64,000 nt of DNA from UBA6168 sp964423205 (GCA_964423205.1 CAYRDX010000002.1:1-64000), one strand, 5' to 3'. Counted from the first letter of the stretch, positions 53,710-63,545 are shown. A program made the numbers and translations. The notes: generated by a model from the letters alone, not told the origin.

Positions 53710-56700
53710 ATGAAGAGAGGCCTGATTATTTCCTCATTGTTGCTTTTCTGCTTGTGCACCTTCGCACAGCAGCAGTTGCATGTTCCGGGTGAAATCATTG
53801 TAAAAATAAAACCAGGGGTAAACATTAACCTGCTGGTAAAGGATTTTGAAATCCTTCAAAAAACTTATACCAGGTTAAGGGTCGTCAGAGAGGTGTCCGG
53901 GCCAATGAGGGCCTGGCTACTTGGTTTTGATCCTTCACGGATTGATGAGAGGGTATTGCTCAATGCTTTTGTCAGGCATCCTTCCGTTGAGATGGCTCAA
54001 TTCAACCACTACATTCGGCTTCGGGATACCATTCCAAACGACCCGCATTTCCCATCTCAATGGCAATGGCGGAATCTGGGAAATGAAGGAGGGAAAATTG
54101 ACGCAGATGTTGACGCAGAGCAGGCATGGGGCATCACAACCGGAGGATTGACTTCATCCGGAGATACCATAGTGGTATGCGTAGTGGAGGCTGCCAACCG
54201 TGAACATGCAGACCTTAAAGAAAACCTTTGGTACAATTGGAACGAAATACCCGGCAATGGCATTGACGACGATGGAAATGGTTACATTGATGATTTCAAT
54301 GGTTGGAATGTTTCCACCAAAACAGATGTAATTAAACCCTTAAGTCACGGTACAGCAGTGTCCGGTTTGATAGGTGCGCGGGGTAACAATGGACTGTTTG
54401 TAGCCGGAATCAATTGGAAGGTGAAACTGATGCATGTGGACTTCTCCGGAATTACGGAGGCCAATGCGCTTGAAGCATACACCTATCCATGGCAGATGCG
54501 TAAATTGTACAATGAGACCGGTGGTAAAAAGGGCGCTTTCATCGTAGCGGCCAATTCTTCATGGGGATTAGATAACAGGCAAGCCTCTTCCGCTCCTCTA
54601 TGGTGTGCTTTTTACGATTCACTCGGTGTAGTGGGTATTATTAGCTGTGCAGCCACTACCAATAATAACGTGGACGTCGATAAGGTTGGTGATTTGCCTT
54701 CAACCTGTGGCAGTGATTTTCTGCTTATTGCGACAGCAACCAACAATCAGGATAGTCGCAATTTTTCAGGTTATGGATTAAAATCTGTGGACGTTGCTGC
54801 ACCGGGAAGTAATGTGGCCAGTCTGACCACACATGGGGCTCCATCCAGTTCCACTGGTACTTCCTTTGCGGCGCCCATCGTTGCCGGGATTGTGGCATTG
54901 TTGTATTCATCCCCCTGTTCTTTTATTGGACCTTTGGCCAAACAGAACCCCGCTGCCGCTGCGACATACATTAAAGAGTCACTGGTGAAGGGAGTTGATG
55001 TATTGCCAGGTCTTGTAAATGAAGTGAAATTTGGCGGCCGCGTCAATGCGTTCAAGAGCCTGCAGGTTATCATGAGCAACTGCGGACCATGTCCGGAACC
55101 TATTGGTTTGGGAATTAGCAACGTCATTGATACTTCAGCTTTGACTCATTGGTTTTCTACGGATTCATCGTTGCATTCGGGAATTCGCTGGAGGATAACA
55201 GGAGACAGTGAATGGACGGTGCGGGACAGTATTAGCGCTCCTTACTTCATTAGTTCATTGAAAGCCTGTACTCATTATGAAATACAGGTGAGATCAGCCT
55301 GCGCAGACACCATAAGCGGATATTCGAACCCGGTATTTTTTAAAACAGACGGCTGCTGTGAGCCACCTTTAGAATTAAGTTTTGAGCAATTGAAGGACAC
55401 ATCTGTCTTGATTAGGTGGAATCCAGTTCTGGCCGCAAAATCCTATAACCTGCATCTGAAAGTTGGTGACAGCCTACTCATTTTTTCAGGGATTAAGAAC
55501 AATTCACACAGGTTGACTAAACTGACCCAATGCACCAAATACAACGTTCAACTTCAGACAGTTTGTGATACTGGAGCGACCCAACTTAGCAAGCCTTTAT
55601 TAATTCGCACTTTCGGGTGTGGTCCGTGCATCGACTCTGTTTATTGCAGTTCCCGTGCAGAGAGCTCCATGCAGGAATGGATAGCGAATGTCACAGTGGA
55701 CACCTTCAGTTTTTCTTCCGGCTCCAATGAGGGCTATGGAGATTTTACAGGCAAGCCAATTGAATTATCGACCTACAGGGCTTATCCGATTTCATTAACT
55801 CCGGGATATGAGTCTTCCAAACTGTCGGAATATTTTGGAGTATGGATTGATTTCAATCAGGATGGGGATTTTATTGACCCGGGTGAAGAGGTTTTTAGTT
55901 TTGGCCCGACCAACAAGCAGGTAAGTGGACAAATAATCATTCCCAGTTCAGCCAAAGCTGGTTTGTCCCGGATGCGTGTGAGTATGCGTTGGAATCAGAA
56001 GCCCTTGCCATGTTCGCCTACCTTTAATTTTGGCGAAGTGGAGGACTATTGTGTACTGATTAAAACAGGCAGCATACCAGTTTGCAGTGTTCCGGATAGT
56101 TTAATAATCAATGAACCGGATTATACCAAAACAAATATTTCATGGCAAGCTAATTCCGAAGCGTTGACCTATGAAGTTCGCTACCAGAAAACTTTGGACA
56201 TAGTTTGGAGCACCAAAAATGTTATCGGTCAAATGATTCAGCTCTCCGATTTGGAGCCTTGCACAAACTATCGTGTTCAAGTGCGCTCGTCCTGCGTGGA
56301 GGTAAAAGGGACATGGACTGACACCCTGAATTTCAAAACCAAATGTTTCCCTGCCTGTGATGCAGTTCCTGCCGGTATAGACACCATTTCAGTCACTGAT
56401 TCTACCCTGACTTTAAAATGGAAAAGCGTACCAGATGCAATAGCTTATCAGTTGGCCTACAAACTTCCAACTGACACTTTATGGAAATCCGTTGAAACAA
56501 ATAAAACAGAAGCTGTTCTGAAAGGGCTGGATTCATGTCGAGTGTATCAATTTACTGTACAGGCCCTTTGTACTGGTGGAAGGATGAGTGCCCGTTCGTC
56601 GCCCATTGATATAAAGTCCTTTTGTCTGAGCAATACAATATCCAATCCCTCAAATGGAAATTACATTCAGTTGTATCCAAACCCCTTTTCAAATGAGCTT

Positions 56701-56922
56701 TGGGCTGAAATCAAAACGACAGATCCGGGTTTGAGCACATTCGAATTGTTTGATTTCCGCTCTGTCAAACTATTCTCCAGGAAACAGTTTATCGCTGAAG
56801 GCACCTTCCGTCTGCAGATTTCACCAACCCTGATGGATATCTCCGATTTGTTACCGGGAGTTTATTTTCTGAAGGTTCAATTCCCAAGTACTACTGCTTT
56901 TTTAAGAGTCGTTAAAAATTGA
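53710..56922 (+). CDS. T9SS cargo subtilisin-like (S8) protein with altered catalytic Asp, fibronectin III and GEVED domains
   Basis: 1070-residue secreted protein. After the signal peptide (FAQQ) and a pro-region (about 20-110) comes an S8 fold (about 120-450) with H213 in SHGTAVSG and S385 in STGTSFAAPIVAG. The usual catalytic Asp (V-x-D-x-G) is Glu: VVCVVEAANREHADL, with E160. A calcium-loop-like GIDDDGNGYIDDFNGWN follows. Then two fibronectin III domains (about 455-640), a GEVED domain (about 645-790, WIDFNQDGDFIDPGEE...FNFGEVEDY), two more fibronectin III domains and a type A T9SS signal (about 990-1070, LYPNPFSNEL). Activity is doubtful or altered. Probably co-expressed with the M43 gene. 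Confidence 0.92.
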   Translation: MKRGLIISSLLLFCLCTFAQQQLHVPGEIIVKIKPGVNINLLVKDFEILQKTYTRLRVVREVSGPMRAWLLGFDPSRIDERVLLNAFVRHPSVEMAQFNHYIRLRDTIPNDPHFPSQWQWRNLGNEGGKIDADVDAEQAWGITTGGLTSSGDTIVVCVVEAANREHADLKENLWYNWNEIPGNGIDDDGNGYIDDFNGWNVSTKTDVIKPLSHGTAVSGLIGARGNNGLFVAGINWKVKLMHVDFSGITEANALEAYTYPWQMRKLYNETGGKKGAFIVAANSSWGLDNRQASSAPLWCAFYDSLGVVGIISCAATTNNNVDVDKVGDLPSTCGSDFLLIATATNNQDSRNFSGYGLKSVDVAAPGSNVASLTTHGAPSSSTGTSFAAPIVAGIVALLYSSPCSFIGPLAKQNPAAAATYIKESLVKGVDVLPGLVNEVKFGGRVNAFKSLQVIMSNCGPCPEPIGLGISNVIDTSALTHWFSTDSSLHSGIRWRITGDSEWTVRDSISAPYFISSLKACTHYEIQVRSACADTISGYSNPVFFKTDGCCEPPLELSFEQLKDTSVLIRWNPVLAAKSYNLHLKVGDSLLIFSGIKNNSHRLTKLTQCTKYNVQLQTVCDTGATQLSKPLLIRTFGCGPCIDSVYCSSRAESSMQEWIANVTVDTFSFSSGSNEGYGDFTGKPIELSTYRAYPISLTPGYESSKLSEYFGVWIDFNQDGDFIDPGEEVFSFGPTNKQVSGQIIIPSSAKAGLSRMRVSMRWNQKPLPCSPTFNFGEVEDYCVLIKTGSIPVCSVPDSLIINEPDYTKTNISWQANSEALTYEVRYQKTLDIVWSTKNVIGQMIQLSDLEPCTNYRVQVRSSCVEVKGTWTDTLNFKTKCFPACDAVPAGIDTISVTDSTLTLKWKSVPDAIAYQLAYKLPTDTLWKSVETNKTEAVLKGLDSCRVYQFTVQALCTGGRMSARSSPIDIKSFCLSNTISNPSNGNYIQLYPNPFSNELWAEIKTTDPGLSTFELFDFRSVKLFSRKQFIAEGTFRLQISPTLMDISDLLPGVYFLKVQFPSTTAFLRVVKN

Positions 56923-57086
56923 GTTCAATAAAACACCCCTGTTTTTATTCAGTTTCCTGAACAAATTACCCTTACTCTACCTAATTCAACTGTACGTTCA
57001 TTGTGTCTTGGGGCTGATTGGTTCTATATGAGGCGTGGAAAAACCCCTTCGTAAAAGTTTAACTTCATTGATATCCATTTTTCACT

Positions 57087-57181
57087 AAGTAATGAGTCAA
57101 AATTAAGTTGCCAAATTGTCTCCACAACCAATTGAAAATCAGTTGGAAGGCTTTTGCCTTTTTACTTTTGCCTTTTTACTT
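57087..57181 (+). repeat. Hairpin-plus-heptamer intergenic element, copy C
   Basis: Closest relative of copy A, sharing TAATGAGTCAAAA, GCCAAATTGT, TTGAAAATCAGTTGGAA. Its hairpin CCAATTGA / TCAGTTGG is fully paired with one wobble. Four heptamers (TTTTGCC, TTTTTAC, TTTTGCC, TTTTTAC; 57152-57179) follow, ending 14 bp before a lipoprotein start, the same layout as copy A. Confidence 0.8.
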
Positions 57182-57193
57182 CAATCATTCGCC

Positions 57194-57838
57194 ATGAAAT
57201 CCAGAATTTTCCTTTTTCTTCTTTTGGCAACACTGCTCAGTGCCTGCAGCATTCATTCTCTGAATCCGCTTTACACCTCAGACACTTTGACCTCGCTCGA
57301 TAGTATCGTTGGAAATTGGGAAAGCTCAAAGGGTGAATCGTGGGAGTTTCAAAAGGCCGGAAATCAATCATATACCCTGGTTTACACTGATAATGACGAC
57401 AATAAAGCTCTTTTTCAGGTCCATTTTGTCCGGTTGAACAACGAATTTTTCATTGACTTTTATCCTGGTGAGGTGGACGGTTTCGATATGAAGGAAAAAA
57501 GTGCAGCAGCCAAACAAATCGATAACCAGGAAGACTTGAATAATCAACCTTCTGTTTGGAAAAACGCCTTTTTCGTATATCACCTCGTACCGTTCCACAC
57601 CTTCGCCAAGGTTGTTCCATCTGGTGATTCATTTGTAATTAAAATGTTTGACCGATCTTTTCTCGAAGAAAAAATGAAAAGCGGAGAGGTGACCTTGAAA
57701 CATGAAATAAAGCAAACTGAGTCTGACGCCATTCTTTTGACGGCAGGTTCTGCCGATTTACAAAAATACGTCATGCGCTATTCCAACACTGCTTCGGCTT
57801 TCACTGATGGAGATTTGGTATTGAAAAAATCATTTTAG
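57194..57838 (+). CDS. Lipoprotein of unknown function
   Basis: 214-residue lipoprotein: signal with box LLSAC. The mature part has SLNPLYTSDTLTSLDSIVGNWESSKGESWEFQKAG, a pattern resembling small lipocalin-like beta proteins (strand, W, turn), and many charged residues later. I recognise no named family. ATG at 57194 is chosen because the in-frame TTG at 57116 lies inside repeat copy C. The gene stands alone. Confidence 0.75.
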   Translation: MKSRIFLFLLLATLLSACSIHSLNPLYTSDTLTSLDSIVGNWESSKGESWEFQKAGNQSYTLVYTDNDDNKALFQVHFVRLNNEFFIDFYPGEVDGFDMKEKSAAAKQIDNQEDLNNQPSVWKNAFFVYHLVPFHTFAKVVPSGDSFVIKMFDRSFLEEKMKSGEVTLKHEIKQTESDAILLTAGSADLQKYVMRYSNTASAFTDGDLVLKKSF

Positions 57839-58009
57839 CATTTCCTTAGCAGTTCAAAGTGACTATCCTCACAGCGTACCCCCCGGTCATGCCTGACCTT
57901 TGCATTGCCTTTTGAAATAAACACAAAAACATTAACCAACTCTCCCGGATTCAGCTAAGCAAAAATTGATTGGCTGGTTGACGGGAGCAGTATAAATTGA
58001 TTCACATTC

Positions 58010-58318
58010 ATGGAAAAGACAGTAAGTTTCAATGACCTTCTCAATGATGATAAACCACTTCTCGTTGACTTTACCGCAGCATGGTGTGGCCCTTGCCGCA
58101 TGATGAGCCCAATTGTTGACGATGTGAAAAAGAAAATCGGAGACAAGGCAACTATCGTTAAAATTGACATCGACCGCAACCAGCAATTTGCTGTGAACTA
58201 TGGCATCACTGGTGTTCCAACATTTGTGCTGTTCAAAGGTGGCAAGGAGGAGTGGCGAAATGTAGGTATGATTTCAGGACAGGCTTTGTTGGATGTGCTC
58301 GAAAAGCATGCTAACTAA
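58010..58318 (+). CDS. trxA: Thioredoxin
   Basis: 102-residue cytoplasmic disulfide reductase. Active site W25-C26-G27-P28-C29 in AAWCGPCRMMSP, cis-Pro segment ITGVPTFVLFKGGKE and the buried Asp in VDFTAAW all fit. Length is typical. It has its own transcript, ending at the nested hairpin at 58436-58493. GACCTTTG at 57895-57902 is a near match to a -7 box. Confidence 0.95.
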   Translation: MEKTVSFNDLLNDDKPLLVDFTAAWCGPCRMMSPIVDDVKKKIGDKATIVKIDIDRNQQFAVNYGITGVPTFVLFKGGKEEWRNVGMISGQALLDVLEKHAN

Positions 58319-58435
58319 GAGGGGTGCGAAATCCTGGAATGGTTAAAAAATTGTTCAATTAAGATACACAGCCATAGACACACAAGACTTAGAAGCTTTG
58401 CAAAGCTTTCAATTTGAGGATAGAAAATTAATACC

Positions 58436-58497
58436 GACCCCTGTAAATTTGGCCAATGTGACCTGAAATTTAATGGCCTCTTTTGCAGGGGTCTTTT
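58436..58497 (+). terminator. Terminator after trxA with nested hairpin
   Basis: Outer 8-bp stem GACCCCTG / CAGGGGTC, inner stem GGCCA / TGGCC, then five T. It lies 117 bp after trxA and just before the convergent typA stop. Confidence 0.7.
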
Positions 58498-58513
58498 TAT
58501 TGCCGGCCTCCAG

Positions 58514-60334
58514 TTAAATCATTTCATCCAGAACGGATGCTGTTTTGGCGGCCTTTTTCCTTTCGAAGTCTTTCAAATGAATTTTCCGCATCCGGATAGA
58601 CTTCGGCGTTACCTCAACGTACTCATCATCCATGATGTATTCCAGGGCCTCTTCTAATGTGAATTTAGTTGCTGGAGTCAGTTTTACTTTCTCATCAGCA
58701 CCGGATGCACGGATATTGGTTAGTTTTTTGGTTTTAGTCAGGTTTACGGTCAGGTCACCCGGGCGGGTGTTCTCTCCAACTAATTGTCCTTCATAGATTT
58801 CCTCATTCGGATCGACAAAGAAAGCTCCGCGATCCTGCAAATTGAAAATGGAGTAGGGGATAGCCTTACCCGTTTCCAGCGCAATGAGGGAGCCATTCTG
58901 GCGTTTTGGCAATTCACCCTTATGTGGTTGGAATTCGGTGAAACGGTGTGTCATGATGGCTTCACCAGCAGTTGCCGTCAGTAAGTTGCCACGAAGGCCG
59001 ATAATTCCGCGGGAAGGTATTTCAAAACGCAAAACTACCCTGTCACCTTTGGGTTCCATAGCGCTCATAATTCCTTTCCTGCGTGTTACCATGTCAATGG
59101 CGGTACCTGACATGGAGTCCGGAACATCGATGGTCAGCTCTTCAACTGGTTCGCACAGCACACCTTCCATCCGCTTCAGGATTACCTGTGGCTGGCCAAT
59201 CTGAAGTTCATAACCTTCCCTTCTCATGGTTTCAATCAGAATAGAAAGGTGTAAAACACCGCGACCATATACACGCCAGGAATCGGTACTCTCAGTTTCT
59301 TTCAGTCGGAGTGCGAGGTTTTTTTCGAGTTCTTTATCCAGCCTTTCACGGATGTGTCGGGAAGTTACGTATTTGCCATCCTGACCAAAAAATGGGGAAT
59401 CGTTGATGGTAAACAACATACTCATCGTCGGTTCATCAATGGCTATCGTTGGTAGCGCTTCGGGGCGTTCGTGGTGAGTAATGGTATCACCTATTTCAAA
59501 TCCATCGATACCCATGATGGCACAAATATCACCGGAACCGACTTCATCCACTTTCACCTTTGTCAGTCCTTCAAAAAGGTAAAGCCCTTTGATAGTATGT
59601 TTGGTAAAACTGCCGTCGCGTTTCATCAATGAAACTTGTTGGCCTGAAACCAGAGTGCCTCTGTAAACCCTGCCAATAGCTATTCTGCCGATGTAATTGG
59701 AATAGTCGAGAGAGGTAATCAGCATTTGCACATCACCCGAATGGGTTTTTGGTGCCGGAATGTATTCCAGAATGGCATCCATCAGAGGGGTAATGGTCTG
59801 CGTGGGTTGCCTCCAGTCTGTCCCCATCCAGTTGTGTTTGGCAGAGCCAAAAATTGTTGGAAAATCGAGCTGGTCTTCTGTGGCACCCAGGTTGTACATG
59901 AGGTCAAAAACAGCGTCATGAACTTCATCTGGTGTGCAGTTTTCTTTATCGACCTTGTTGATAACGACGATTGGTTTCAAACCCAGGCCCAAAGCTTTCT
60001 GCAGTACAAAACGCGTTTGAGGCATCGGGCCTTCAAAGGCGTCAACAAGCAAGAGAACACCATCCGCCATATTCAGCACCCTTTCCACCTCGCCTCCAAA
60101 GTCGCTGTGACCCGGGGTGTCGATAACGTTGATTTTTACACCTTTGTACCAAAAGGCGGCATTTTTAGCTAAAATGGTTATCCCGCGCTCACGTTCGAGG
60201 TCGTTGTTGTCCATTATTAGTTCTCCGGGAGCCTCATGCTCACCAAAAAGTTTTCCGGCATGAAGCATTTTGTCAACCAGGGTTGTTTTGCCGTGGTCAA
60301 CGTGAGCTATGATTGCTATATTCCTTATGTTCAT
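58514..60334 (-). CDS. typA: Translational GTPase TypA/BipA
   Basis: 606-residue ribosome-associated GTPase with roles in ribosome assembly and stress adaptation. GTP-binding motifs: G1 AHVDHGKTT (10-18), RGITI switch I (near 50), DTPGHSDFGGEV switch II, NKVDKE and GSAKHNW. EF-G-like domains III and V and the BipA-specific C-terminal domain (ETGKAIPYSIFNLQDRGAFFVDP...LVGENTRPGDLTVNL) follow. Length is typical. A well-formed promoter lies at 60423-60452. Confidence 0.97.
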   Translation of the reverse strand: MNIRNIAIIAHVDHGKTTLVDKMLHAGKLFGEHEAPGELIMDNNDLERERGITILAKNAAFWYKGVKINVIDTPGHSDFGGEVERVLNMADGVLLLVDAFEGPMPQTRFVLQKALGLGLKPIVVINKVDKENCTPDEVHDAVFDLMYNLGATEDQLDFPTIFGSAKHNWMGTDWRQPTQTITPLMDAILEYIPAPKTHSGDVQMLITSLDYSNYIGRIAIGRVYRGTLVSGQQVSLMKRDGSFTKHTIKGLYLFEGLTKVKVDEVGSGDICAIMGIDGFEIGDTITHHERPEALPTIAIDEPTMSMLFTINDSPFFGQDGKYVTSRHIRERLDKELEKNLALRLKETESTDSWRVYGRGVLHLSILIETMRREGYELQIGQPQVILKRMEGVLCEPVEELTIDVPDSMSGTAIDMVTRRKGIMSAMEPKGDRVVLRFEIPSRGIIGLRGNLLTATAGEAIMTHRFTEFQPHKGELPKRQNGSLIALETGKAIPYSIFNLQDRGAFFVDPNEEIYEGQLVGENTRPGDLTVNLTKTKKLTNIRASGADEKVKLTPATKFTLEEALEYIMDDEYVEVTPKSIRMRKIHLKDFERKKAAKTASVLDEMI

Positions 60335-60422
60335 CTTTGTTGAAAATAGAAAAGGTGCTTGCCAATCAGTGCATAACCAATTGGTTTTGCATTCCTCGTC
60401 TTGTGATTTTGAAAAACGGGCG

Positions 60423-60452
60423 CAAAAGTATGCAAAAAGCCAAGCCGGGCAA
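60423..60452 (-). promoter_or_regulatory. typA promoter
   Basis: On the minus strand TTG, a 19-bp spacer and TACTTTTG match the Bacteroidota -33/-7 consensus exactly. The expected start of transcription is near 60416, giving a leader of about 80 bases. In the rest of the 60335-60647 spacer I see no other gene or repeat. Confidence 0.65.
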
Positions 60453-60647
60453 GCTTTTTCAGGATTTTAATTTTTAGATGGATCGGCCTTGCAGGCATGT
60501 ATCTTACTTGTCAATGTTTGTTTCTTTTATTCTGGGTGATTAAAGTTGTAGCTGATTTAATGAGCTGTTTCTATTTTTACCCCAATTCGAGGCCGAAATG
60601 ACACTTATATAAAAAGTGACTTTTCCAAAAAAATTTAATAGATAACT

Positions 60648-62738
60648 ATGACTTTCTTTTTTCGTGCAATTTTATTACTTCTGTTCACCCAAATAGCATG
60701 CATGTTCTCCTTGTCAGCGCAACACGATTATCTGAAAAAAGACCAACTCAATAACCGGATTTTCGACCATTATCCGGTTTATGAAGGAAAGGACCTTGGC
60801 CTGACTAAAAAAGGGAATAACTTCACTTTTAAAGTCTGGACGCCGGCTGCTCATCAGGTGCGCCTGCAGCTGTATGAGGAAGGTACAGGAGGGAAGCCCA
60901 TCAAGGTAAAGAAATTGAAAAGAGGCAAGAACGGAGAATGGTTTGTTACAATGGGTGGAAAGCTGGAGGGCAAGTACTATACTTTTCAGATTTACGCCGC
61001 AGAAAGTGGAGTGAAAGATTTTTCCAAAAAACCTTTCGGTGCAAAGAGTTCCTGCAAAGGATGCTACTGGTTCCCGGAAACTCCCGACCCCTATGCTTAT
61101 GCGGTCGGTGTGAATGGAGAAAGGGCAATGGTAGTAGATTTTGAAAAAACAAACCCTTCCAACTGGAAAGATTACAAAAGACCTGCTCTGAAGAGCTTTG
61201 CAGATATTATACTGTACGAGCTCCATTTCAGGGATTTGTCCATGCACCCCTCTTCAGGTATTACCCAAAAAGGCAAATACCTGGGGCTGACTGAGGCGGG
61301 TACCAAAACTCCCGGAGGAAACAGCACCGGATTGGACCATATTAAAGAACTTGGTGTAACACATATTCACTTGCTTCCTTCTTACGATTATCTTTCGATA
61401 GATGAGAAAAATCTTGACAAAAACCAGTTTAATTGGGGTTATGACCCTTTGAACTATAGTGTACCGGAGGGCAGTTACTCTACTAATCCTTTTGATGGAA
61501 ATATAAGGATACGGGAGTTTAAGCAAATGGTCAAAACCCTACATGTTAATGGTCTGCGGGTGGTACTCGATGTAGTCTATAACCACACCGGCTCTACTGA
61601 GCATTCGGTTTTCAACAGGCTCACTCCATATTACTATTACCGGCTTAATGATGGGGGCAAATGGTCAGATGCCTCAGCTTGTGGCAACGAAACAGCTTCA
61701 GAACGGTATATGATGCGGAAGTACATGGTAGAATCCATGATGCATTGGGCAAAAGAGTATCATCTGGATGGGTTCAGGGTTGACCTGATGGGAATTCATG
61801 ATATTGAAACAATGAACCTGGTAGCCGCTGAACTTCAGAGGTTCGACCCCACCATTTTCATTTACGGTGAAGGCTGGACCGCGGGAAGTAGCCCGCTGCC
61901 AGATGAAAAGAGGGCATTAAAAGTCAATACCAACAAACTAAAGGGTGTGGCTGCCTTTAGCGATGAATTCAGGGACGGAGTGAAGGGCCATGTTTTTACG
62001 CACCATGCCAAAGGTTTTGCCACTGGGGAACCCGGACTTGAAGAAAGTGTAAAGTTCGGAATTGTTGGAGCCATCAATCATCCACAACTTTCATACAGCA
62101 AGGTCAATTATTCAAAAGCACCCTGGGCCAATGAGCCTGTGCAGTGCATCAACTATGTTTCCTGCCACGATAATCACACGCTTTACGACCGCATAGTCAA
62201 TTCCAATCCCGGCATTACGGAGCCGGAAATAGTCGGATTGATCAAATTCACACAGACTATGGTTTTAACTTCCCAGGGGGTGCCATTTCTTCATGCCGGG
62301 GAGGAATTTACCCGGACAAAATTCGGAGTTGAGAATTCATTTGAATCCCCAGATTCCATTAACCAAATCGTCTGGTCAAAGAAGGATGAGCATCTCGAAC
62401 TATTCGAGTACCACAAAGCTTTAATTCAACTCCGAAAAAGACATCCCGCATTCAGGATGGGTAGCGCTGAATTGGTTCAAAAACACCTGAAATTCATCGA
62501 CTCAGGTAAACCAAACATCATTGCTTATCAGTTGGATGGCAGCGCTGTCGGTGATACCTGGAACAATGTCCTGGTTGTTTTCAACGGCAACAAAGACGTA
62601 AAACAACTGACCATTCCGGCAGGTGAATGGAAGGTGGTGTGCGCTGAAGGCAAAATAGACGAAAATGGATTAGGTTCGTTAAACGGACCGGAAGTACCGA
62701 TTCGTGGAAATTCTGCTATGATACTCATCCAGGATTAA
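60648..62738 (+). CDS. pulA: Secreted type I pullulanase (GH13)
   Basis: 696-residue alpha-1,6-glucan debranching enzyme. Signal peptide ends SLSAQ. A CBM48/N-terminal GH13 domain (about 60-150, KVWTPAAHQVRLQLYEEG) precedes the barrel. The pullulanase signature is NWGYDPLNYSVPEGSY. Catalytic residues: nucleophile D379 in GFRVDLMG, acid/base E408 in IYGEGWTAG, and D508 in VSCHDNHTLYDR. A short beta domain ends the protein. It would debranch glycogen, starch or pullulan outside the cytoplasm. bshB1 follows after 21 bp, which suggests shared transcription without an obvious functional link. Confidence 0.92.
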   Translation: MTFFFRAILLLLFTQIACMFSLSAQHDYLKKDQLNNRIFDHYPVYEGKDLGLTKKGNNFTFKVWTPAAHQVRLQLYEEGTGGKPIKVKKLKRGKNGEWFVTMGGKLEGKYYTFQIYAAESGVKDFSKKPFGAKSSCKGCYWFPETPDPYAYAVGVNGERAMVVDFEKTNPSNWKDYKRPALKSFADIILYELHFRDLSMHPSSGITQKGKYLGLTEAGTKTPGGNSTGLDHIKELGVTHIHLLPSYDYLSIDEKNLDKNQFNWGYDPLNYSVPEGSYSTNPFDGNIRIREFKQMVKTLHVNGLRVVLDVVYNHTGSTEHSVFNRLTPYYYYRLNDGGKWSDASACGNETASERYMMRKYMVESMMHWAKEYHLDGFRVDLMGIHDIETMNLVAAELQRFDPTIFIYGEGWTAGSSPLPDEKRALKVNTNKLKGVAAFSDEFRDGVKGHVFTHHAKGFATGEPGLEESVKFGIVGAINHPQLSYSKVNYSKAPWANEPVQCINYVSCHDNHTLYDRIVNSNPGITEPEIVGLIKFTQTMVLTSQGVPFLHAGEEFTRTKFGVENSFESPDSINQIVWSKKDEHLELFEYHKALIQLRKRHPAFRMGSAELVQKHLKFIDSGKPNIIAYQLDGSAVGDTWNNVLVVFNGNKDVKQLTIPAGEWKVVCAEGKIDENGLGSLNGPEVPIRGNSAMILIQD

Positions 62739-62759
62739 CAAAATGAAAAACCCAAGCAC

Positions 62760-63488
62760 ATGAAAGTAGATATTCTTGCTGTAGGTGTTCATCCGGATGA
62801 TATTGAACTGGGCTGTGCGGGCACTTTGCTTAAGCATATTGCCTTAGGTAAAACGGTTGGGTTGCTGGACCTTACGAGTGGAGAACTTGGAACCCGTGGC
62901 AGTGCTGAATTAAGAGAAAAAGAGGCCGCTGCTTCCGCCCAAAAAATGGGCGCCGCTTTCCGCAAAAATATCGGGCTTCCGGATGGCTTCTTTCAACACG
63001 ACAAAAACAGCCTCATTAAAATCATTGAAGTTATCAGATGGTGCAGACCGGAGATTGTGTTAGCCAATTCACTGGCAGACAGGCATCCCGATCATGGCCG
63101 TGCCGCAAAACTGGTTGCAGAAGCCAGTTATTATTCGGGCTTACTGAAAATTGAAACTTTGAATGAGTTTGGCAAAAATCAGGAAAAATGGCGTCCTGGG
63201 GCTGTGTATCATTACATTCAGGATAAGGATTTTCCACCCGACTTGGTTGTCGATATCAGCGACTTTTTCAATGAGAAAATCGAATTAGTGCAAACATTCA
63301 GCTCACAGTTTTACCAGCAAGGGGTTGAGCAGGAGGCTCACCTAAAAACACCGATATCTGGAAAGTCATTTCTCGATTTTCTTGAAGCAAAAGCACGAAA
63401 CTTTGGCAGACCCATAGGGGTGCAATTTGCAGAGGGATTTGTATGTGACAGGACACCGGGGGTTAGAAACCTCTTTGACTTGCATTGA
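62760..63488 (+). CDS. bshB1: Bacillithiol biosynthesis deacetylase BshB1
   Basis: 242-residue zinc LmbE-fold deacetylase that removes acetate from GlcNAc-malate in bacillithiol synthesis. Zinc motif H11-P-D13-D14 in GVHPDDIELGCAG; other family segments are DLTSGELGTRGS, ADRHPDHGRAAKLV (third zinc ligand and catalytic His) and FGRPIGVQFAEGF at the end, which closely matches BshB1. bshA and bshC are not in the window. Confidence 0.94.
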   Translation: MKVDILAVGVHPDDIELGCAGTLLKHIALGKTVGLLDLTSGELGTRGSAELREKEAAASAQKMGAAFRKNIGLPDGFFQHDKNSLIKIIEVIRWCRPEIVLANSLADRHPDHGRAAKLVAEASYYSGLLKIETLNEFGKNQEKWRPGAVYHYIQDKDFPPDLVVDISDFFNEKIELVQTFSSQFYQQGVEQEAHLKTPISGKSFLDFLEAKARNFGRPIGVQFAEGFVCDRTPGVRNLFDLH

Positions 63489-63545
63489 ATAAGTCGATAA
63501 TTGCTATTTTGGCAATCGTGAGTAAAAGCCAAAATGAATTTTGAG

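Noticed and set aside
57116..57193. N-terminal extension of the 57194 lipoprotein from a TTG
   Set aside because: Same reason: the extension lies in repeat copy C and pushes the lipobox too far from the N-terminus.
58390..58412. Palindrome AAGCTTTGCAAAGCTT after trxA
   Set aside because: It has no T tail or loop and a nearby nested hairpin explains termination better; kept only as a note.
60714..61247. 177-codon minus-strand open frame
   Set aside because: It overlaps the pullulanase gene in antisense; no start context or domain.
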